Below, piece by piece: positions 45,083 through 54,039 of a stretch of 64,000 nucleotides of DNA (positions within the stretch are counted from its first letter, which is position 1; each line of letters opens with the position of its first letter). The position numbers and the translations under genes were made by a program. The stretch covers positions 496,001 through 560,000 of the forward strand of contig NZ_CP044125.1 in NCBI RefSeq assembly GCF_016864575.1, given 5' to 3'. This DNA comes from Rhizobium sp. BG4. GTDB lineage: Bacteria > Pseudomonadota > Alphaproteobacteria > Rhizobiales > Rhizobiaceae. Below the pieces are notes generated by a model that made no database searches, was not told where the DNA came from, and saw only the letters and a program-made list of their open reading frames with translations.

Positions 45083-46150
45083 CTACTGGTTCTCGGCAAC
45101 ACTCTTCAGAGGTGCTGCGCTCTTATCGATCCGCACCACGACCGAGAGGCCGGGCGACAGGTCCTTGGCCAGATCCTGCCCGGGATCGATGCTGATGCGC
45201 ACGCCGACGCGCTGGGCGACCTTGGTGAAATTGCCGGTGGCGTTATCGGGCTTGATGACGGCGAATTCCGAGCCGGCGGCCGGCGAGAAGCGTTCGACGC
45301 GGCCAGTCAGCCGGTGATGGCCGAGCGCATCGACCGAGACCGAGACCGGCTGGCCGACCTGCATCCCATCGAGCTGGGTTTCCTTGAAATTGGCGATCAC
45401 CCAGACGTCCTCGGGAACCACCGCCATCATCTGCGTGCCCAATGTGACGTATTGACCGATCCGCACGCCGATCTCTCCGAGATGGCCGTCGCGGGGTGCC
45501 ACGACCGAGGTGTTCTGCAGGTCGATTTCGGCGAGCTGGACCGCCGCCTCGGCACCGGCGACATTGGCTTCCAGAGAGGCACGATTGACGATGATCGTCG
45601 CCAGGCTTTGCTTGGAGACTTCGAGGGCGGCCTGCGCCTGATTGAGCGCCGCCTTCGCCTGCTCGAGCGTCGCCTGGGCGGCTTCGGATTCGCTGGCCGA
45701 AGCGATGCCGCGGTTGCTCAGATTATCGACGCGATCCCAGGCAAGCTGGGCGCGCTTCAGCGCCGCCGTGGCGCTGTCGATCTGCGCCTGGCTGGAGGTG
45801 ATGCTGGCTTGCGCCGAGAGCTCCTGCTGATGCGAATTGGCAAGCGAGGCTTTCTGGCCGTCGAGGGCGGCGCGCGACTGCGCCAGCTTCTGGGCATAGA
45901 TGCGGTCATCGATCTTGGCGAGCACCTGCCCCTGCTTCACATGCTCGTAATCCTTGACCGGGACATCGACGACATAGCCGCTGACCTGCGGGCTCATCAG
46001 CGTCACATAGCCGCGGACATAGGCATTGTCGGTCGTTTCCACCGAGGTGACGAAAGGCGGCAGGCGCCAGGCATAGAGCACCAGCAGGATGCCGGCGGCA
46101 CCGGCGATCAGCACGATCAGAGAGGTGGGCGAGCGGAGGGATTTGAACAT
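45083..46150 (-). CDS. HlyD/EmrA-type membrane fusion protein of a multidrug efflux pump
   Basis: A 355-residue periplasmic adaptor. One N-terminal transmembrane helix (about residues 10-28), first half-lipoyl motif (ETTDNAYVRGYVTLMSPQVSG), a long coiled-coil hairpin (about 95-205, alanine- and glutamine-rich), second lipoyl half (TSVVAPRDGHLGEI) and a beta-barrel end (ANFKETQLDGMQVGQPV). It links the inner-membrane pump to an outer-membrane channel. It is last in the marR-MFS-HlyD operon. The pair resembles R. etli RmrA/RmrB, involved in resistance to plant phenolics, but identity is not certain. Confidence 0.9.
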   Translation of the reverse strand: MFKSLRSPTSLIVLIAGAAGILLVLYAWRLPPFVTSVETTDNAYVRGYVTLMSPQVSGYVVDVPVKDYEHVKQGQVLAKIDDRIYAQKLAQSRAALDGQKASLANSHQQELSAQASITSSQAQIDSATAALKRAQLAWDRVDNLSNRGIASASESEAAQATLEQAKAALNQAQAALEVSKQSLATIIVNRASLEANVAGAEAAVQLAEIDLQNTSVVAPRDGHLGEIGVRIGQYVTLGTQMMAVVPEDVWVIANFKETQLDGMQVGQPVSVSVDALGHHRLTGRVERFSPAAGSEFAVIKPDNATGNFTKVAQRVGVRISIDPGQDLAKDLSPGLSVVVRIDKSAAPLKSVAENQ

Positions 46151-46168
46151 GCGAGTGGGGCCTCTGGC

Positions 46169-47839
46169 TCAGGATTGCGCAAGGACGGCCTCCGGCCCGT
46201 TCTGCCAGGGCCGGCGCTTCCATGCGAGATGGAGAAGAAGGACGACGAGACCTGCCAGGCAGGACAGGAAGATGACGTAGAAGGCGTCGTTATAGGCCAG
46301 CACATAGGCCTCCCGCGTCACCTGCTGGCCGAGCAGCGAGAGACCCTCGGCATTCAGCAGCGTCTTGTCGGTGATGACCTTGCCGTAGGCCGCCGAAAGC
46401 TGCGAGACGCGCTGGGCGACGATCGGGTCCGTCAGCAGGATATGCTCGACGAGGACGTTGGAATGAAACTTCTCGCGGATGACGACGAAAGTGCCGAGCA
46501 CCGACGAGGCAAAGAGCGAGCCGATCGACTGGGTGAACAGGAAGATCACCAGGAAGTTGACGATATAGGGCATGCCCTTGGCGAGAACGGCCGCGAAGCC
46601 CTTGGACATGACGGGCGGCAGGAACATCGCCGCACCGGCCGCGACCATCGCCTGGCTTAAATACATTTCCGGCGGCCGCGTCAGGCTGGTGGACTGGCTG
46701 TCGATATAGGCGCCCGCCGCGATCAGGATCAGCGCCAGTACATGCGCGGTCTCCACATAGCGCGTCATCATCAAATAGGCGCAGAACAGGCCACCCGCGA
46801 GCGACGAGAGCAGGATGATCGCATAGAGATGGATCGTCTGGTCGTTGAGCAGGCCGAGCTGCTGGTAGAAATTCGCAGCCGTCGTCGACTGCTCCGAGGA
46901 GACGAAGCGGAACAACAGCAGGAGACCGGCCATGCGCATGTTCGCGCCCGAGAAGACGAAGCGCAGGTCGAGCATCGGATTGGCGCGCGGCAGCTCGATC
47001 AGGAACATCAGCGTCAGCGCGCCGATCGAGACGGCAAGCACGATGCCGAGCCAGGATACTTCGAACCACCAGTAGAGCCGCCCGAGCGTCAGGACGACGG
47101 CCAGGCAGCCGAAGCTGATGGCGAGCAGCAGGTAGCTCAGGATATCGAGCCGCTGGATGACCTTGGCGCGCGGTGGCGCCGTGAGCGGCAGCAGATAGAT
47201 GACCGGCAGGGCAATCAGCGCCAGCCCCATCTCGAAAGTGTAGAGCGCGCTGTAGCCGCCGAGATCCAGCAGCGACGGCGAGATGATGCGGGCGATCGGC
47301 GCTGCAAACAGCGTGTTCATCAGCGCGAGGCTGAGGCCCACCGAGAGCTTCTTCTCCGGCGGGAAGGCTTCCAGCATGTAGAGGAAGCCGAGCGTCGAGA
47401 GTGGGGCGGCGGCCATGCCGCTCAAGGCGCGCACGACGATCGCCGAATGCAGATCGGTGATCAGCAGGTTCATCATCGAGGCGAAGAGGAAGCAGATGAT
47501 GCTGAACTCGGCAAAGCGGCGCAGGCCATATTGCGTGCGGATCTTGAAGAGCGCGATGGCAAGGCTGGCATAGGGCGCCATATAGGCGGCGGACAGCCAC
47601 GACACCTTGATCGTGGTCGCCGAGAACGAGCCCTGCAGCTGGTAGATATTGGCGGTGATCAGGTTCATCCCCAACCCTTGGGTCAGGAAGAACAAGACCG
47701 AGGAGGCCATGTAGAGCGGCACCTTCCAGCGCGCCAGCGGCACCGGCAAGGGCGGCGCTGCGGGCGGCGGCGTGACGGCCTCTTCCTCGCCCTTGCGGGC
47801 GGCTACAGCATTGTCGTTTGCTGTCTCGGCGAGGCTCAT
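46169..47839 (-). CDS. MFS multidrug transporter of the DHA2 (EmrB) type
   Basis: A 556-residue protein with about 14 transmembrane helices, the DHA2 drug:H+ antiporter layout. TTIKVSWLSAAYMAPYASLAI and SGMAAAPLSTLGFLYMLEAFP correspond to motifs in helices 2-5. With its HlyD partner 18 bp downstream it should drive drugs or phenolics across both membranes. The N-terminus has a proline-rich cytoplasmic stretch. It begins 10 bp after the MarR gene stop, so the regulator and pump are one operon. Similar to RmrB of R. etli. Confidence 0.9.
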   Translation of the reverse strand: MSLAETANDNAVAARKGEEEAVTPPPAAPPLPVPLARWKVPLYMASSVLFFLTQGLGMNLITANIYQLQGSFSATTIKVSWLSAAYMAPYASLAIALFKIRTQYGLRRFAEFSIICFLFASMMNLLITDLHSAIVVRALSGMAAAPLSTLGFLYMLEAFPPEKKLSVGLSLALMNTLFAAPIARIISPSLLDLGGYSALYTFEMGLALIALPVIYLLPLTAPPRAKVIQRLDILSYLLLAISFGCLAVVLTLGRLYWWFEVSWLGIVLAVSIGALTLMFLIELPRANPMLDLRFVFSGANMRMAGLLLLFRFVSSEQSTTAANFYQQLGLLNDQTIHLYAIILLSSLAGGLFCAYLMMTRYVETAHVLALILIAAGAYIDSQSTSLTRPPEMYLSQAMVAAGAAMFLPPVMSKGFAAVLAKGMPYIVNFLVIFLFTQSIGSLFASSVLGTFVVIREKFHSNVLVEHILLTDPIVAQRVSQLSAAYGKVITDKTLLNAEGLSLLGQQVTREAYVLAYNDAFYVIFLSCLAGLVVLLLHLAWKRRPWQNGPEAVLAQS

Positions 47840-47849
47840 TCACGCGTCC

Positions 47850-48293
47850 TCATTGTCCGCGAACGGCCGCCAGGTTCGCCTGCATTGCGCGGATAACATT
47901 CAAGGTAGTCCTGAGATCGCTTTCGGGAATACCGGCGATGATCTGGCCGCGCACTTCCTCCGCGAGCCCCTCGACTTCTGCGGCGACCACCCTGCCCGCA
48001 TCGGTCATGTAGATCTCCTTGGCGCGGCGGTCGGAGCCGGCGACACGGCGCTCGACATAGCCCTGCCCTTCCATCGCATCGAGGATGCGCACGAGCGTCG
48101 GGGTTTCGAGCTCGAGGCGGTCTGCGAGCTCGCGTTGGTTGATGCCGTCCTTCTTGTTGAGATTGAAGAACACCCGGGCGCGCGGCAGCGTCATGTTGCG
48201 TTCCCTGACCCTGGCATCGAAAGTCGCTCTCAGCTTGCGGGTGAAGGCAGCAATGTCTTCGATCAATTCGCGGCCGAGCAGCTTATTCGCCAT
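47850..48293 (-). CDS. MarR family transcriptional regulator of the efflux operon
   Basis: A 147-residue winged-helix protein. The DNA-binding core is KKDGINQRELADRLELETPTL and the wing is MEGQGYVERRVAGSDRRAKEIYMT, standard MarR features. Such dimeric repressors release DNA when phenolic ligands bind. It is the first gene of the operon with the MFS and HlyD genes, and an inverted TTAG/CTAA site lies 17 nt upstream of its start, which fits autorepression. Confidence 0.92.
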   Translation of the reverse strand: MANKLLGRELIEDIAAFTRKLRATFDARVRERNMTLPRARVFFNLNKKDGINQRELADRLELETPTLVRILDAMEGQGYVERRVAGSDRRAKEIYMTDAGRVVAAEVEGLAEEVRGQIIAGIPESDLRTTLNVIRAMQANLAAVRGQ

Positions 48294-48309
48294 AGATTCC
48301 AGTCCAGTT

Positions 48310-48325
48310 AGTTAGTGTGCTAATT
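48310..48325. promoter_or_regulatory. Probable MarR operator
   Basis: AGTTAGTGTGCTAATT: an imperfect palindrome centred on TTAG TGTG CTAA inside AT-rich sequence just upstream of the marR start. MarR-family sites usually have this form. Repressor binding is inferred. Confidence 0.6.
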
Positions 48326-48463
48326 ATATTATTACTATCTAAAGCAGATTTGGCATTTTTTCAAGTACTAACTCGGATGGCTTACGGGTAAAATAGCCAT
48401 CAGTAAAAATGCAGGCTGAGTCGCAGCCGGGCCCGTGTCCCCAAGGTGACACGATAGCATTTT

Positions 48464-48494
48464 TTGTCCACAGGCTTTGAAGCGCTGTGGACAA
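48464..48494. promoter_or_regulatory. Inverted pair of DnaA-box-like sequences upstream of dnaB
   Basis: TTGTCCACAG (48464-48473) and CTGTGGACAA (48485-48494), a perfect 10-bp inverted repeat with an 11-nt spacer. Each arm differs from the DnaA box TTATCCACA by one base. It lies in the 315-bp marR-dnaB gap, 115 nt before dnaB. No other gene-like feature is in that gap; AT-rich DNA is on the marR side. Confidence 0.55.
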
Positions 48495-48608
48495 GTCGAA
48501 CAACGTGCAAAGCGCAGTGGATTTTGAAGACCGGCAGGCGCTGTTGCCGCCATGCACTTGCATTTGCAGGTGGCAGTCTTCAAATCCGGGATAGAAACGA
48601 CAGAACGG

Positions 48609-50108
48609 ATGACGATGAACGACGCCGCGCGAAAGATTGCCGCCGTTGCTCCTGCCGAGCAGCATTACCGCGAAGCACCCAACAATATCGAAGCGGAGCA
48701 GGCGCTTCTGGGTGCTATCCTGATGAACAACGACGCCTATTACCGGGTGTCCGACTTCCTCAAGCCGATCCATCTCTATGAGCCGCTGCACCGGAAGATC
48801 TTCGAGGTCGCCGGCGATATCATCCGCATGGGCAAGATCGCCAATCCGGTGACGATCAAGACCTTCCTGAAGGCCGACGAGAAGGTCGGCGACATGACGG
48901 TCTCCGAATATCTCGCCCGCCTCGCCCGTGAGGCCGTCACCATCATCAATGCCGAGGACTATGGCCGCGCGATCTACGATCTGGCGCTGCGCCGCGCGCT
49001 GATCACCATCGGCGAGGACGTCGTCAACATCGCCTATGACGCACCGCTCGACATGCCGCCGCAGGCGCAGATCGAAGACACCGAGCGCCGCCTGTTCGAG
49101 CTCGCCGAAAACGGCCGCTACGACGGCGGCTTCCAGTCGTTCAACGACGCCGTGGCGCTGGCGATCGACATGGCTGCCGTCGCCAAGGAGCGTGATGGCG
49201 GTCTCTCCGGCATCTCCACCGGCATCCATTCGCTCGACGGCAAGATGGGCGGTCTGCAGCGCTCCGACTTGATCGTGCTCGCCGGACGTCCGGGTATGGG
49301 CAAGACCTCGCTCGCCACCAACATCGCCTATAACATCGCCGCCGCCTATGAAGGCGAAGTGCAGGCGGACGGAAGCTTCAAGGCGAAGCAGGGCGGCGTC
49401 GTCGGATTCTACTCGCTCGAAATGTCGTCCGAACAGCTCGCCACCCGTATCATCTCCGAGCAGACGGAAGTCTCTTCCTCGAAGATCCGCCGCGGCGACA
49501 TCAACGATGCCGATTTCGAAAAGCTGGTCGCCTGCTCGATGATGATGCAGAAGGTGCCGCTTTATATCGACCAGACCGGTGGTATCTCGATCGCCCAGCT
49601 TTCGGCTCGCGCCCGCCGCCTGAAGCGCCAGCGCGGCCTCGATTGCCTCGTGGTGGACTATATCCAGCTGATGACCGGCGCCGGTAAGGGCGACAACCGC
49701 GTTCAGGAAATCACCCAGATCACCACCGGCCTCAAGGCGCTCGGCAAGGAACTCAACGTTCCCATCATCGCCCTTTCGCAGCTGTCGCGTCAGGTCGAAA
49801 GCCGCGACGACAAACGCCCGCAGCTCTCCGACCTTCGTGAATCGGGCTCGATCGAGCAGGACGCCGACGTCGTGCTCTTCGTGTTCCGCGAGGAATATTA
49901 CGTCAAGAACCTCGAGCCCCGCGATCCCGCCGATCCGAAATACGCGGAATGGGAAGCACTGTTCGAAAAGGTCAAGGGCACCGCCGACGTCATCATCGCC
50001 AAGCAGCGCCACGGACCGACCGGCACCGTCAAGCTCGCCTTCCAGTCGGAGTTCACCCGCTTCGCCGACCTCGCCGAGCCGTCGTTCACGCAGTACGAAG
50101 AACACTGA
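48609..50108 (+). CDS. dnaB: Replicative DNA helicase DnaB
   Basis: A 499-residue hexameric 5'-3' helicase. The N-terminal domain begins APNNIEAEQALLGAILMNN; the C-terminal RecA-like domain has Walker A AGRPGMGKTSLA, Walker B VVDYIQLMTG, the QxxxxLKxLAKEL-type region and the arginine-finger region KQRHGPTGTV. It unwinds DNA at the replication fork. Two in-frame ATGs (48609 and 48615) are equally plausible. No intein is present. A strong terminator follows. Confidence 0.97.
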   Translation: MTMNDAARKIAAVAPAEQHYREAPNNIEAEQALLGAILMNNDAYYRVSDFLKPIHLYEPLHRKIFEVAGDIIRMGKIANPVTIKTFLKADEKVGDMTVSEYLARLAREAVTIINAEDYGRAIYDLALRRALITIGEDVVNIAYDAPLDMPPQAQIEDTERRLFELAENGRYDGGFQSFNDAVALAIDMAAVAKERDGGLSGISTGIHSLDGKMGGLQRSDLIVLAGRPGMGKTSLATNIAYNIAAAYEGEVQADGSFKAKQGGVVGFYSLEMSSEQLATRIISEQTEVSSSKIRRGDINDADFEKLVACSMMMQKVPLYIDQTGGISIAQLSARARRLKRQRGLDCLVVDYIQLMTGAGKGDNRVQEITQITTGLKALGKELNVPIIALSQLSRQVESRDDKRPQLSDLRESGSIEQDADVVLFVFREEYYVKNLEPRDPADPKYAEWEALFEKVKGTADVIIAKQRHGPTGTVKLAFQSEFTRFADLAEPSFTQYEEH

Positions 50109-50133
50109 GCAGCGTGGCTGCAATCTGACACCG

Positions 50134-50173
50134 AGCCCTCATGTTGGCATTATCGCCAACATGAGGCTTTCTT
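50134..50173 (+). terminator. Intrinsic terminator of dnaB
   Basis: CTCATGTTGGC (50138-50148), 6-nt loop, GCCAACATGAG (50155-50165), extended by AGCC/GGCT with a bulged base and followed by TTTCTT. It starts 26 nt after the dnaB stop. Confidence 0.85.
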
Positions 50174-50292
50174 ATCGACGCCGTAGCGTAGTCGCCTCGC
50201 ACGACCGTCACCTCTCCGATCCCCCTAATCTACCCACACGGCCACGGCCAGCGCTGCAAGGTTTTCGCCGACAGCTTGTAGTCCCGCGCAGA

Positions 50293-50739
50293 CTATCCAA
50301 GATCGAAGACTATGCCGTTGGCGTTTAGCCAGTGAACTAACCAGCTACCCGCGAAATAGATTATAAACGGCGCTCCAGTTGCGCCAAAAATGAATGCCGG
50401 CTTGCGGATGTGCGAGGGGTCGTCTTCCTCCCATATTGCTCTGGCCGCGATATAATTTGCCTCAAACTTGGTATTTTTCTTCGGCGCGACCACGCCACTC
50501 AAAAAGAACAACGGAATAGAAGTCGCAAACATAAGTGCGCAACTTGTGGCTTGGAACGGCGAGAAAAAGACGGTCGAACCGTGTTCGTTGTGTTTTAAAT
50601 ACAAGTTCAAAGCGAGGTCGGGAGATCGCGGGGCGAGATCGACCCATCGTGATTGCAAGAATAGCAAGCAGATAAAAGACGCGATTCCGTAGCCTGCCAG
50701 GCTGCCACTGATGACATTTCTGATCTTGTTGGCGATCAT
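50293..50739 (-). CDS. Hypothetical membrane protein in a low-GC island
   Basis: A 148-residue protein with three probable transmembrane helices (about residues 12-30, 62-85 and 115-138), separated by polar loops; AIWEEDDPSHIRKPAFIFGA precedes the last helix. I recognise no family. Codon use is less GC-biased than the neighbours. It is alone between dnaB and alr in about 1 kb of sequence that looks acquired. It could be a recently gained gene or a fast-evolving one. No clear ribosome binding site is seen for the ATG. Confidence 0.5.
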   Translation of the reverse strand: MIANKIRNVISGSLAGYGIASFICLLFLQSRWVDLAPRSPDLALNLYLKHNEHGSTVFFSPFQATSCALMFATSIPLFFLSGVVAPKKNTKFEANYIAARAIWEEDDPSHIRKPAFIFGATGAPFIIYFAGSWLVHWLNANGIVFDLG

Positions 50740-51127
50740 TTCGCAACTCGAGGATTAACTCTGGAGTAAATACAACTAAAGACTTTCCGGCCGCCCATGC
50801 AATCGGTCTTTGCTGGCGTAGTAAACTTCCTCCTACTGAGAAGCATTCCCTGATGACAGCAATGTTCGCCGCCGTCACAATCATGCCCGCAACTCTCCGG
50901 AAGCCAGGGTATCCGCTGTAGCCGCGATGTGAACGCCACTTCGATGAGCGGGAAGAGTCCTACTAACTCACGACAGTCAACAAACTGAGCCATGATTTTT
51001 TGAGAAATGCAGAGAATACACGAGGACACCGTGCCGCTCATCGAATGGGATCTTGTGTTGCCTGACAAGAATGACATTGCTGCAATGCAGCGACGGGGTT
51101 CCCCTCACAGGTCATGAGCTTTAGACT
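50740..51127. other. Intergenic stretch between the hypothetical membrane gene and alr, nothing recognised
   Basis: About 390 bases of lower GC content than the surroundings. Short open frames are present on both strands but have no gene-like composition, ribosome binding site or motif. No repeat ends or transposase fragments were found. Confidence 0.5.
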
Positions 51128-51149
51128 GGCCGGAGACTCCTCTCCGGCC
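51128..51149 (+). terminator. Terminator-like hairpin just before alr
   Basis: GGCCGGAGA (51128-51136), loop CTCC, TCTCCGGCC (51141-51149), then CTTATTCTT: perfect 9-bp stem with a T-rich tail, only 10 nt before the first possible alr ATG. It may end an upstream transcript or act as an attenuator or a block on the alr ribosome binding site. Confidence 0.65.
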
Positions 51150-51159
51150 CTTATTCTTG

Positions 51160-52332
51160 ATGTGTGCGATGACCGATATTTCCGACAGCTTCGAAGACGA
51201 CCCTTTTGAATCCGCCGGCCTGCGGCTGACGGTGGATCTTTCCGCCCTCGCCCAGAACTGGCAGGACATGGCGCGGCGTTCTGGAAAGGCGCGCGCCTCG
51301 GCCGTCGTCAAGGCGGATGCCTATGGCATGGGGATCGAGGATTCCGGCGAGGCGCTCTATATGGCGGGCGCACGCGACTTCTTCGTCGCGACCGTCGACG
51401 AGGGCGTGACGCTGCGCCTCTATGCGCCCGATGCGCGGATCTTCGTGCTGTCGGGCATCTGGCCCGGAACCGAGCGGCGCTTCTTCGAGAATGATCTGGT
51501 GCCGGTCATTTCGTCCGAAGAGCAGCTCGCCTTCTGGATGGCGGTGCTTTCCGACTATGGCGATTATCCCTGCGCGCTGCATGTCGATACCGGCTTCAAC
51601 AGGCTCGGTCTTCACATCGACGAGGCGCTGGCACTCGCCGACGACGTCTCGCGGCCGGCGAGCTTTGCGCCTGTTCTCGTGATGAGCCATCTCGCCTGCG
51701 GCGACGATCAGCTGTCGCCGATGAACAAGCAGCAACTTGAATCATTCCGCAGGGTTACCGCCGCCTATGAAGGTATCGAATCAAGCCTTGCGGCCTCCGC
51801 CGGTGTGTTTCTCGGCGAAAATTATCATTTCGACCTGACGCGCCCGGGCATCGCCATCTATGGCGCCGAGGCCGTCCACGGCATAAAGAACCCGATGCGC
51901 CCTGTCGCCACCGCCGAAGCCCGGGTGATCCAGGTCAAGACGGTGCGCGCCGGTGAATCCGTCAGCTACGGGCGGGCGCTGAAGCTGACCCGCGACAGCC
52001 GACTGGCGATCGTTGCCGCCGGTTATGCCGATGGCTACATGCGCAGCCAGTCCAGCGGCGGGGTGCCGCTGCGCAATGCGCTGCCGCAGGGCGGTCAGGG
52101 CTTCTTCGAGGGATATCACGTTCCGGTCGCCGGCCGTATCACCATGGACCTGACGATCTTCGACGTCACTGATCTGCCCGAAAACCTGATCCGCGCCGGC
52201 GATTACATCGAGCTCTTCGGCAAGAATATCCTCGTCGACGATGCGGCACGCGCCGCAGGCACGATCGGCTACGAGATGCTGACGAGCATCGGGCTGCGTC
52301 ACGAGCGGAAATACGTGGTCGACGAGGAATAG
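51160..52332 (+). CDS. alr: Alanine racemase
   Basis: A 390-residue PLP enzyme making D-alanine for peptidoglycan. The PLP lysine is in SAVVKADAYGMG; HVDTGFNRLGL, MSHLACGDD, FDLTRPGIAIYG and the second-subunit tyrosine region ESVSYGRALKL are all family landmarks, and GRITMDLTIFDVTD lies in the C-terminal beta domain. ATG could be 51160 or 51169; neither has a good ribosome binding site because a hairpin sits just upstream. The dnaB-alr neighbourhood is common in proteobacteria. Confidence 0.95.
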   Translation: MCAMTDISDSFEDDPFESAGLRLTVDLSALAQNWQDMARRSGKARASAVVKADAYGMGIEDSGEALYMAGARDFFVATVDEGVTLRLYAPDARIFVLSGIWPGTERRFFENDLVPVISSEEQLAFWMAVLSDYGDYPCALHVDTGFNRLGLHIDEALALADDVSRPASFAPVLVMSHLACGDDQLSPMNKQQLESFRRVTAAYEGIESSLAASAGVFLGENYHFDLTRPGIAIYGAEAVHGIKNPMRPVATAEARVIQVKTVRAGESVSYGRALKLTRDSRLAIVAAGYADGYMRSQSSGGVPLRNALPQGGQGFFEGYHVPVAGRITMDLTIFDVTDLPENLIRAGDYIELFGKNILVDDAARAAGTIGYEMLTSIGLRHERKYVVDEE

Positions 52333-52335
52333 TCC

Positions 52336-52971
52336 TCAGCGCGTCGTCAGCGCCAGGCGAACCCCGAGTGCGACGAGCAGCGCGCCGAGACCGCGATCGA
52401 GCCACAGGCCGATCTTGCGATTGCCCTTGACGAGCGCGGCCAGCTTGCCGCCCGCCAGGATCAGCGGCGGCTCGATGAAGACGGCAACGGCGATGATCAG
52501 CAGGCCGTGGACGGCGAGCTGCAACCAGACCGGCCCCGCGCCTTCGACGACGAATTGCGGCAGGAAGGCCAAAAAGAAGATCGCCACCTTCGGATTGAGC
52601 AGCGACACCAGCACGCCCTGCCGGTAGATGCGCTGCCAGCTCATGGTCTCCGCCGCAGCCTCGACGAAACCGCCCTCACCGCCCGACCGCAGCGCCTGGA
52701 TGCCGAGCCAGACGAGATAGGCGGCACCCGCCCACTTCACCGCCGAGAAGGCGAAGGCAGAGGCGGCCAGCACTGCGGAGAGGCCGAAGGCGGCGAAGAG
52801 CACATGCAGGCAGGCGCCCGTCCACACGCCGAAGACCGCGGAAAAGCCGGCGCGCGTGCCGCTCTTGATCGTATGGCCGAGAATGAACGCCATATCCGGA
52901 CCCGGCGACAGGTTGAGGAGCACGGCGGCGGTCAGGAAGGTGATCCAGTGGGCAAGCGAATAATCGAGCAT
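52336..52971 (-). CDS. LysE/RhtB family amino acid exporter
   Basis: A 211-residue inner-membrane protein with six helices. LNLSPGPDMAFILGHTIKSG near the start and LLNPKVAIFFLAFLPQFV in the middle are the two LysE/RhtB signatures. It should export amino acids such as homoserine, threonine or lysine. The start ATG 52971 gives MLDYSLAHWITF, the usual length. It converges on alr with a 3-bp gap. Confidence 0.92.
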   Translation of the reverse strand: MLDYSLAHWITFLTAAVLLNLSPGPDMAFILGHTIKSGTRAGFSAVFGVWTGACLHVLFAAFGLSAVLAASAFAFSAVKWAGAAYLVWLGIQALRSGGEGGFVEAAAETMSWQRIYRQGVLVSLLNPKVAIFFLAFLPQFVVEGAGPVWLQLAVHGLLIIAVAVFIEPPLILAGGKLAALVKGNRKIGLWLDRGLGALLVALGVRLALTTR

Positions 52972-53103
52972 GGGCAATGTTCCTATGAATATACAACGCA
53001 GCCTGCCACTGCGGCTGATGATAGGAAAATCATTAGTTTTGATTGATGCGCCCAGACGCAATGGACGGGCGGCCACTCTTGGCGAGCGGCCACCCCAATT
53101 CGG

Positions 53104-53844
53104 TTACTCTTCGTCGGAGCCGCCGTCTCCGTCGTCACCGTCGCCGTCATCAGCGCTATCGTCGCTGTCGTCGGCTTCATCGGCGCTGGTCTCTTCGTCC
53201 GTCGCCGATTCCTCCTGCGTCATCGCTTCCTCGACGGTGGTCTCTTCGCTCTCGTAGGACGACTCGATGGTCTCCGTTTCCTCGGACACATATTCCGAGT
53301 AGGAGAACGAGGCGTCGGACGTATCGCTTTCCCACGTCGCCACTTCGGTCACCGAGACGGCTTCGCTATAGGATTCCATCGTGATGACGGCCGCAACGGC
53401 CACAGGCGTACCGTCCCGCTGAAGGGAAAGCGCAATATCCGAATGACCGGCCTTCAGGTCGCGTCTAACCGCGACATCGACGTCGACAGGTTTATGAACC
53501 TTATGGCCATGAACCTCGGAGAGAACGTCGCCCGGCTTGATCCCTTGCTTGTCGGCAACACCACCCGGCTTGACGGAAAGAACCAGCACACCATGCTCTC
53601 CCTTGGCGAGCTTGAACTTCTTGGCGACGGCCTTGTTGACCGGCAGCAGAAGCGCATCCAGAGCCTTGGAAATGGAAGGTGCCGGCATTCCGTCTGCAGG
53701 GGGCGTTGCAGCGGCTGCGGGATATATTGCGAGCGGCGAAGCGATGTTCGCGGCAATCACCAGCGCGCGAACAGCAAGGTAGGTATTTCTCAAGTCAATC
53801 TCCACCGTAGATGCGAGCCGGCCGATGCCGTCTCCGCGTGTCAT
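53104..53844 (-). CDS. Exported PDZ-domain protein with long acidic low-complexity tail
   Basis: A protein of 246 residues from ATG 53844, or 229 from TTG 53793, which has a better GGTGGAG ribosome binding site and starts right at the signal peptide (RNTYLAVRALVIAANIASPLA). After the signal comes one PDZ-like domain (GVLVLSVKPGGVADKQGIKPGD), then about 90 residues almost wholly of S, E, T, D, G and Y, ending in a D/G run. No protease domain is present. It may be a periplasmic or surface adaptor. Function unknown. Confidence 0.75.
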   Translation of the reverse strand: MTRGDGIGRLASTVEIDLRNTYLAVRALVIAANIASPLAIYPAAAATPPADGMPAPSISKALDALLLPVNKAVAKKFKLAKGEHGVLVLSVKPGGVADKQGIKPGDVLSEVHGHKVHKPVDVDVAVRRDLKAGHSDIALSLQRDGTPVAVAAVITMESYSEAVSVTEVATWESDTSDASFSYSEYVSEETETIESSYESEETTVEEAMTQEESATDEETSADEADDSDDSADDGDGDDGDGGSDEE

Positions 53845-54039
53845 AAATGGCCCTCTCTCATTAAGAATTTGCCAATAGATCAGCAGATCATGAAACTAAA
53901 GTCGCATGCGCGTGTGCTGCTTGCGCCGTGTGCCTATCCCCTGTTGCGTCGGAGCAAGAACGGACCGACATATGGATGAAAGAGCGAATCATCCGCGACC
54001 GGATGATGCCGCCAACTCCAGCATCGAAAGTCCAACCTG

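Noticed and set aside
50736-51077. 113-codon minus-strand frame in the low-GC island
   Set aside because: No ribosome binding site, no hydrophobic or domain pattern, many cysteines in random order.
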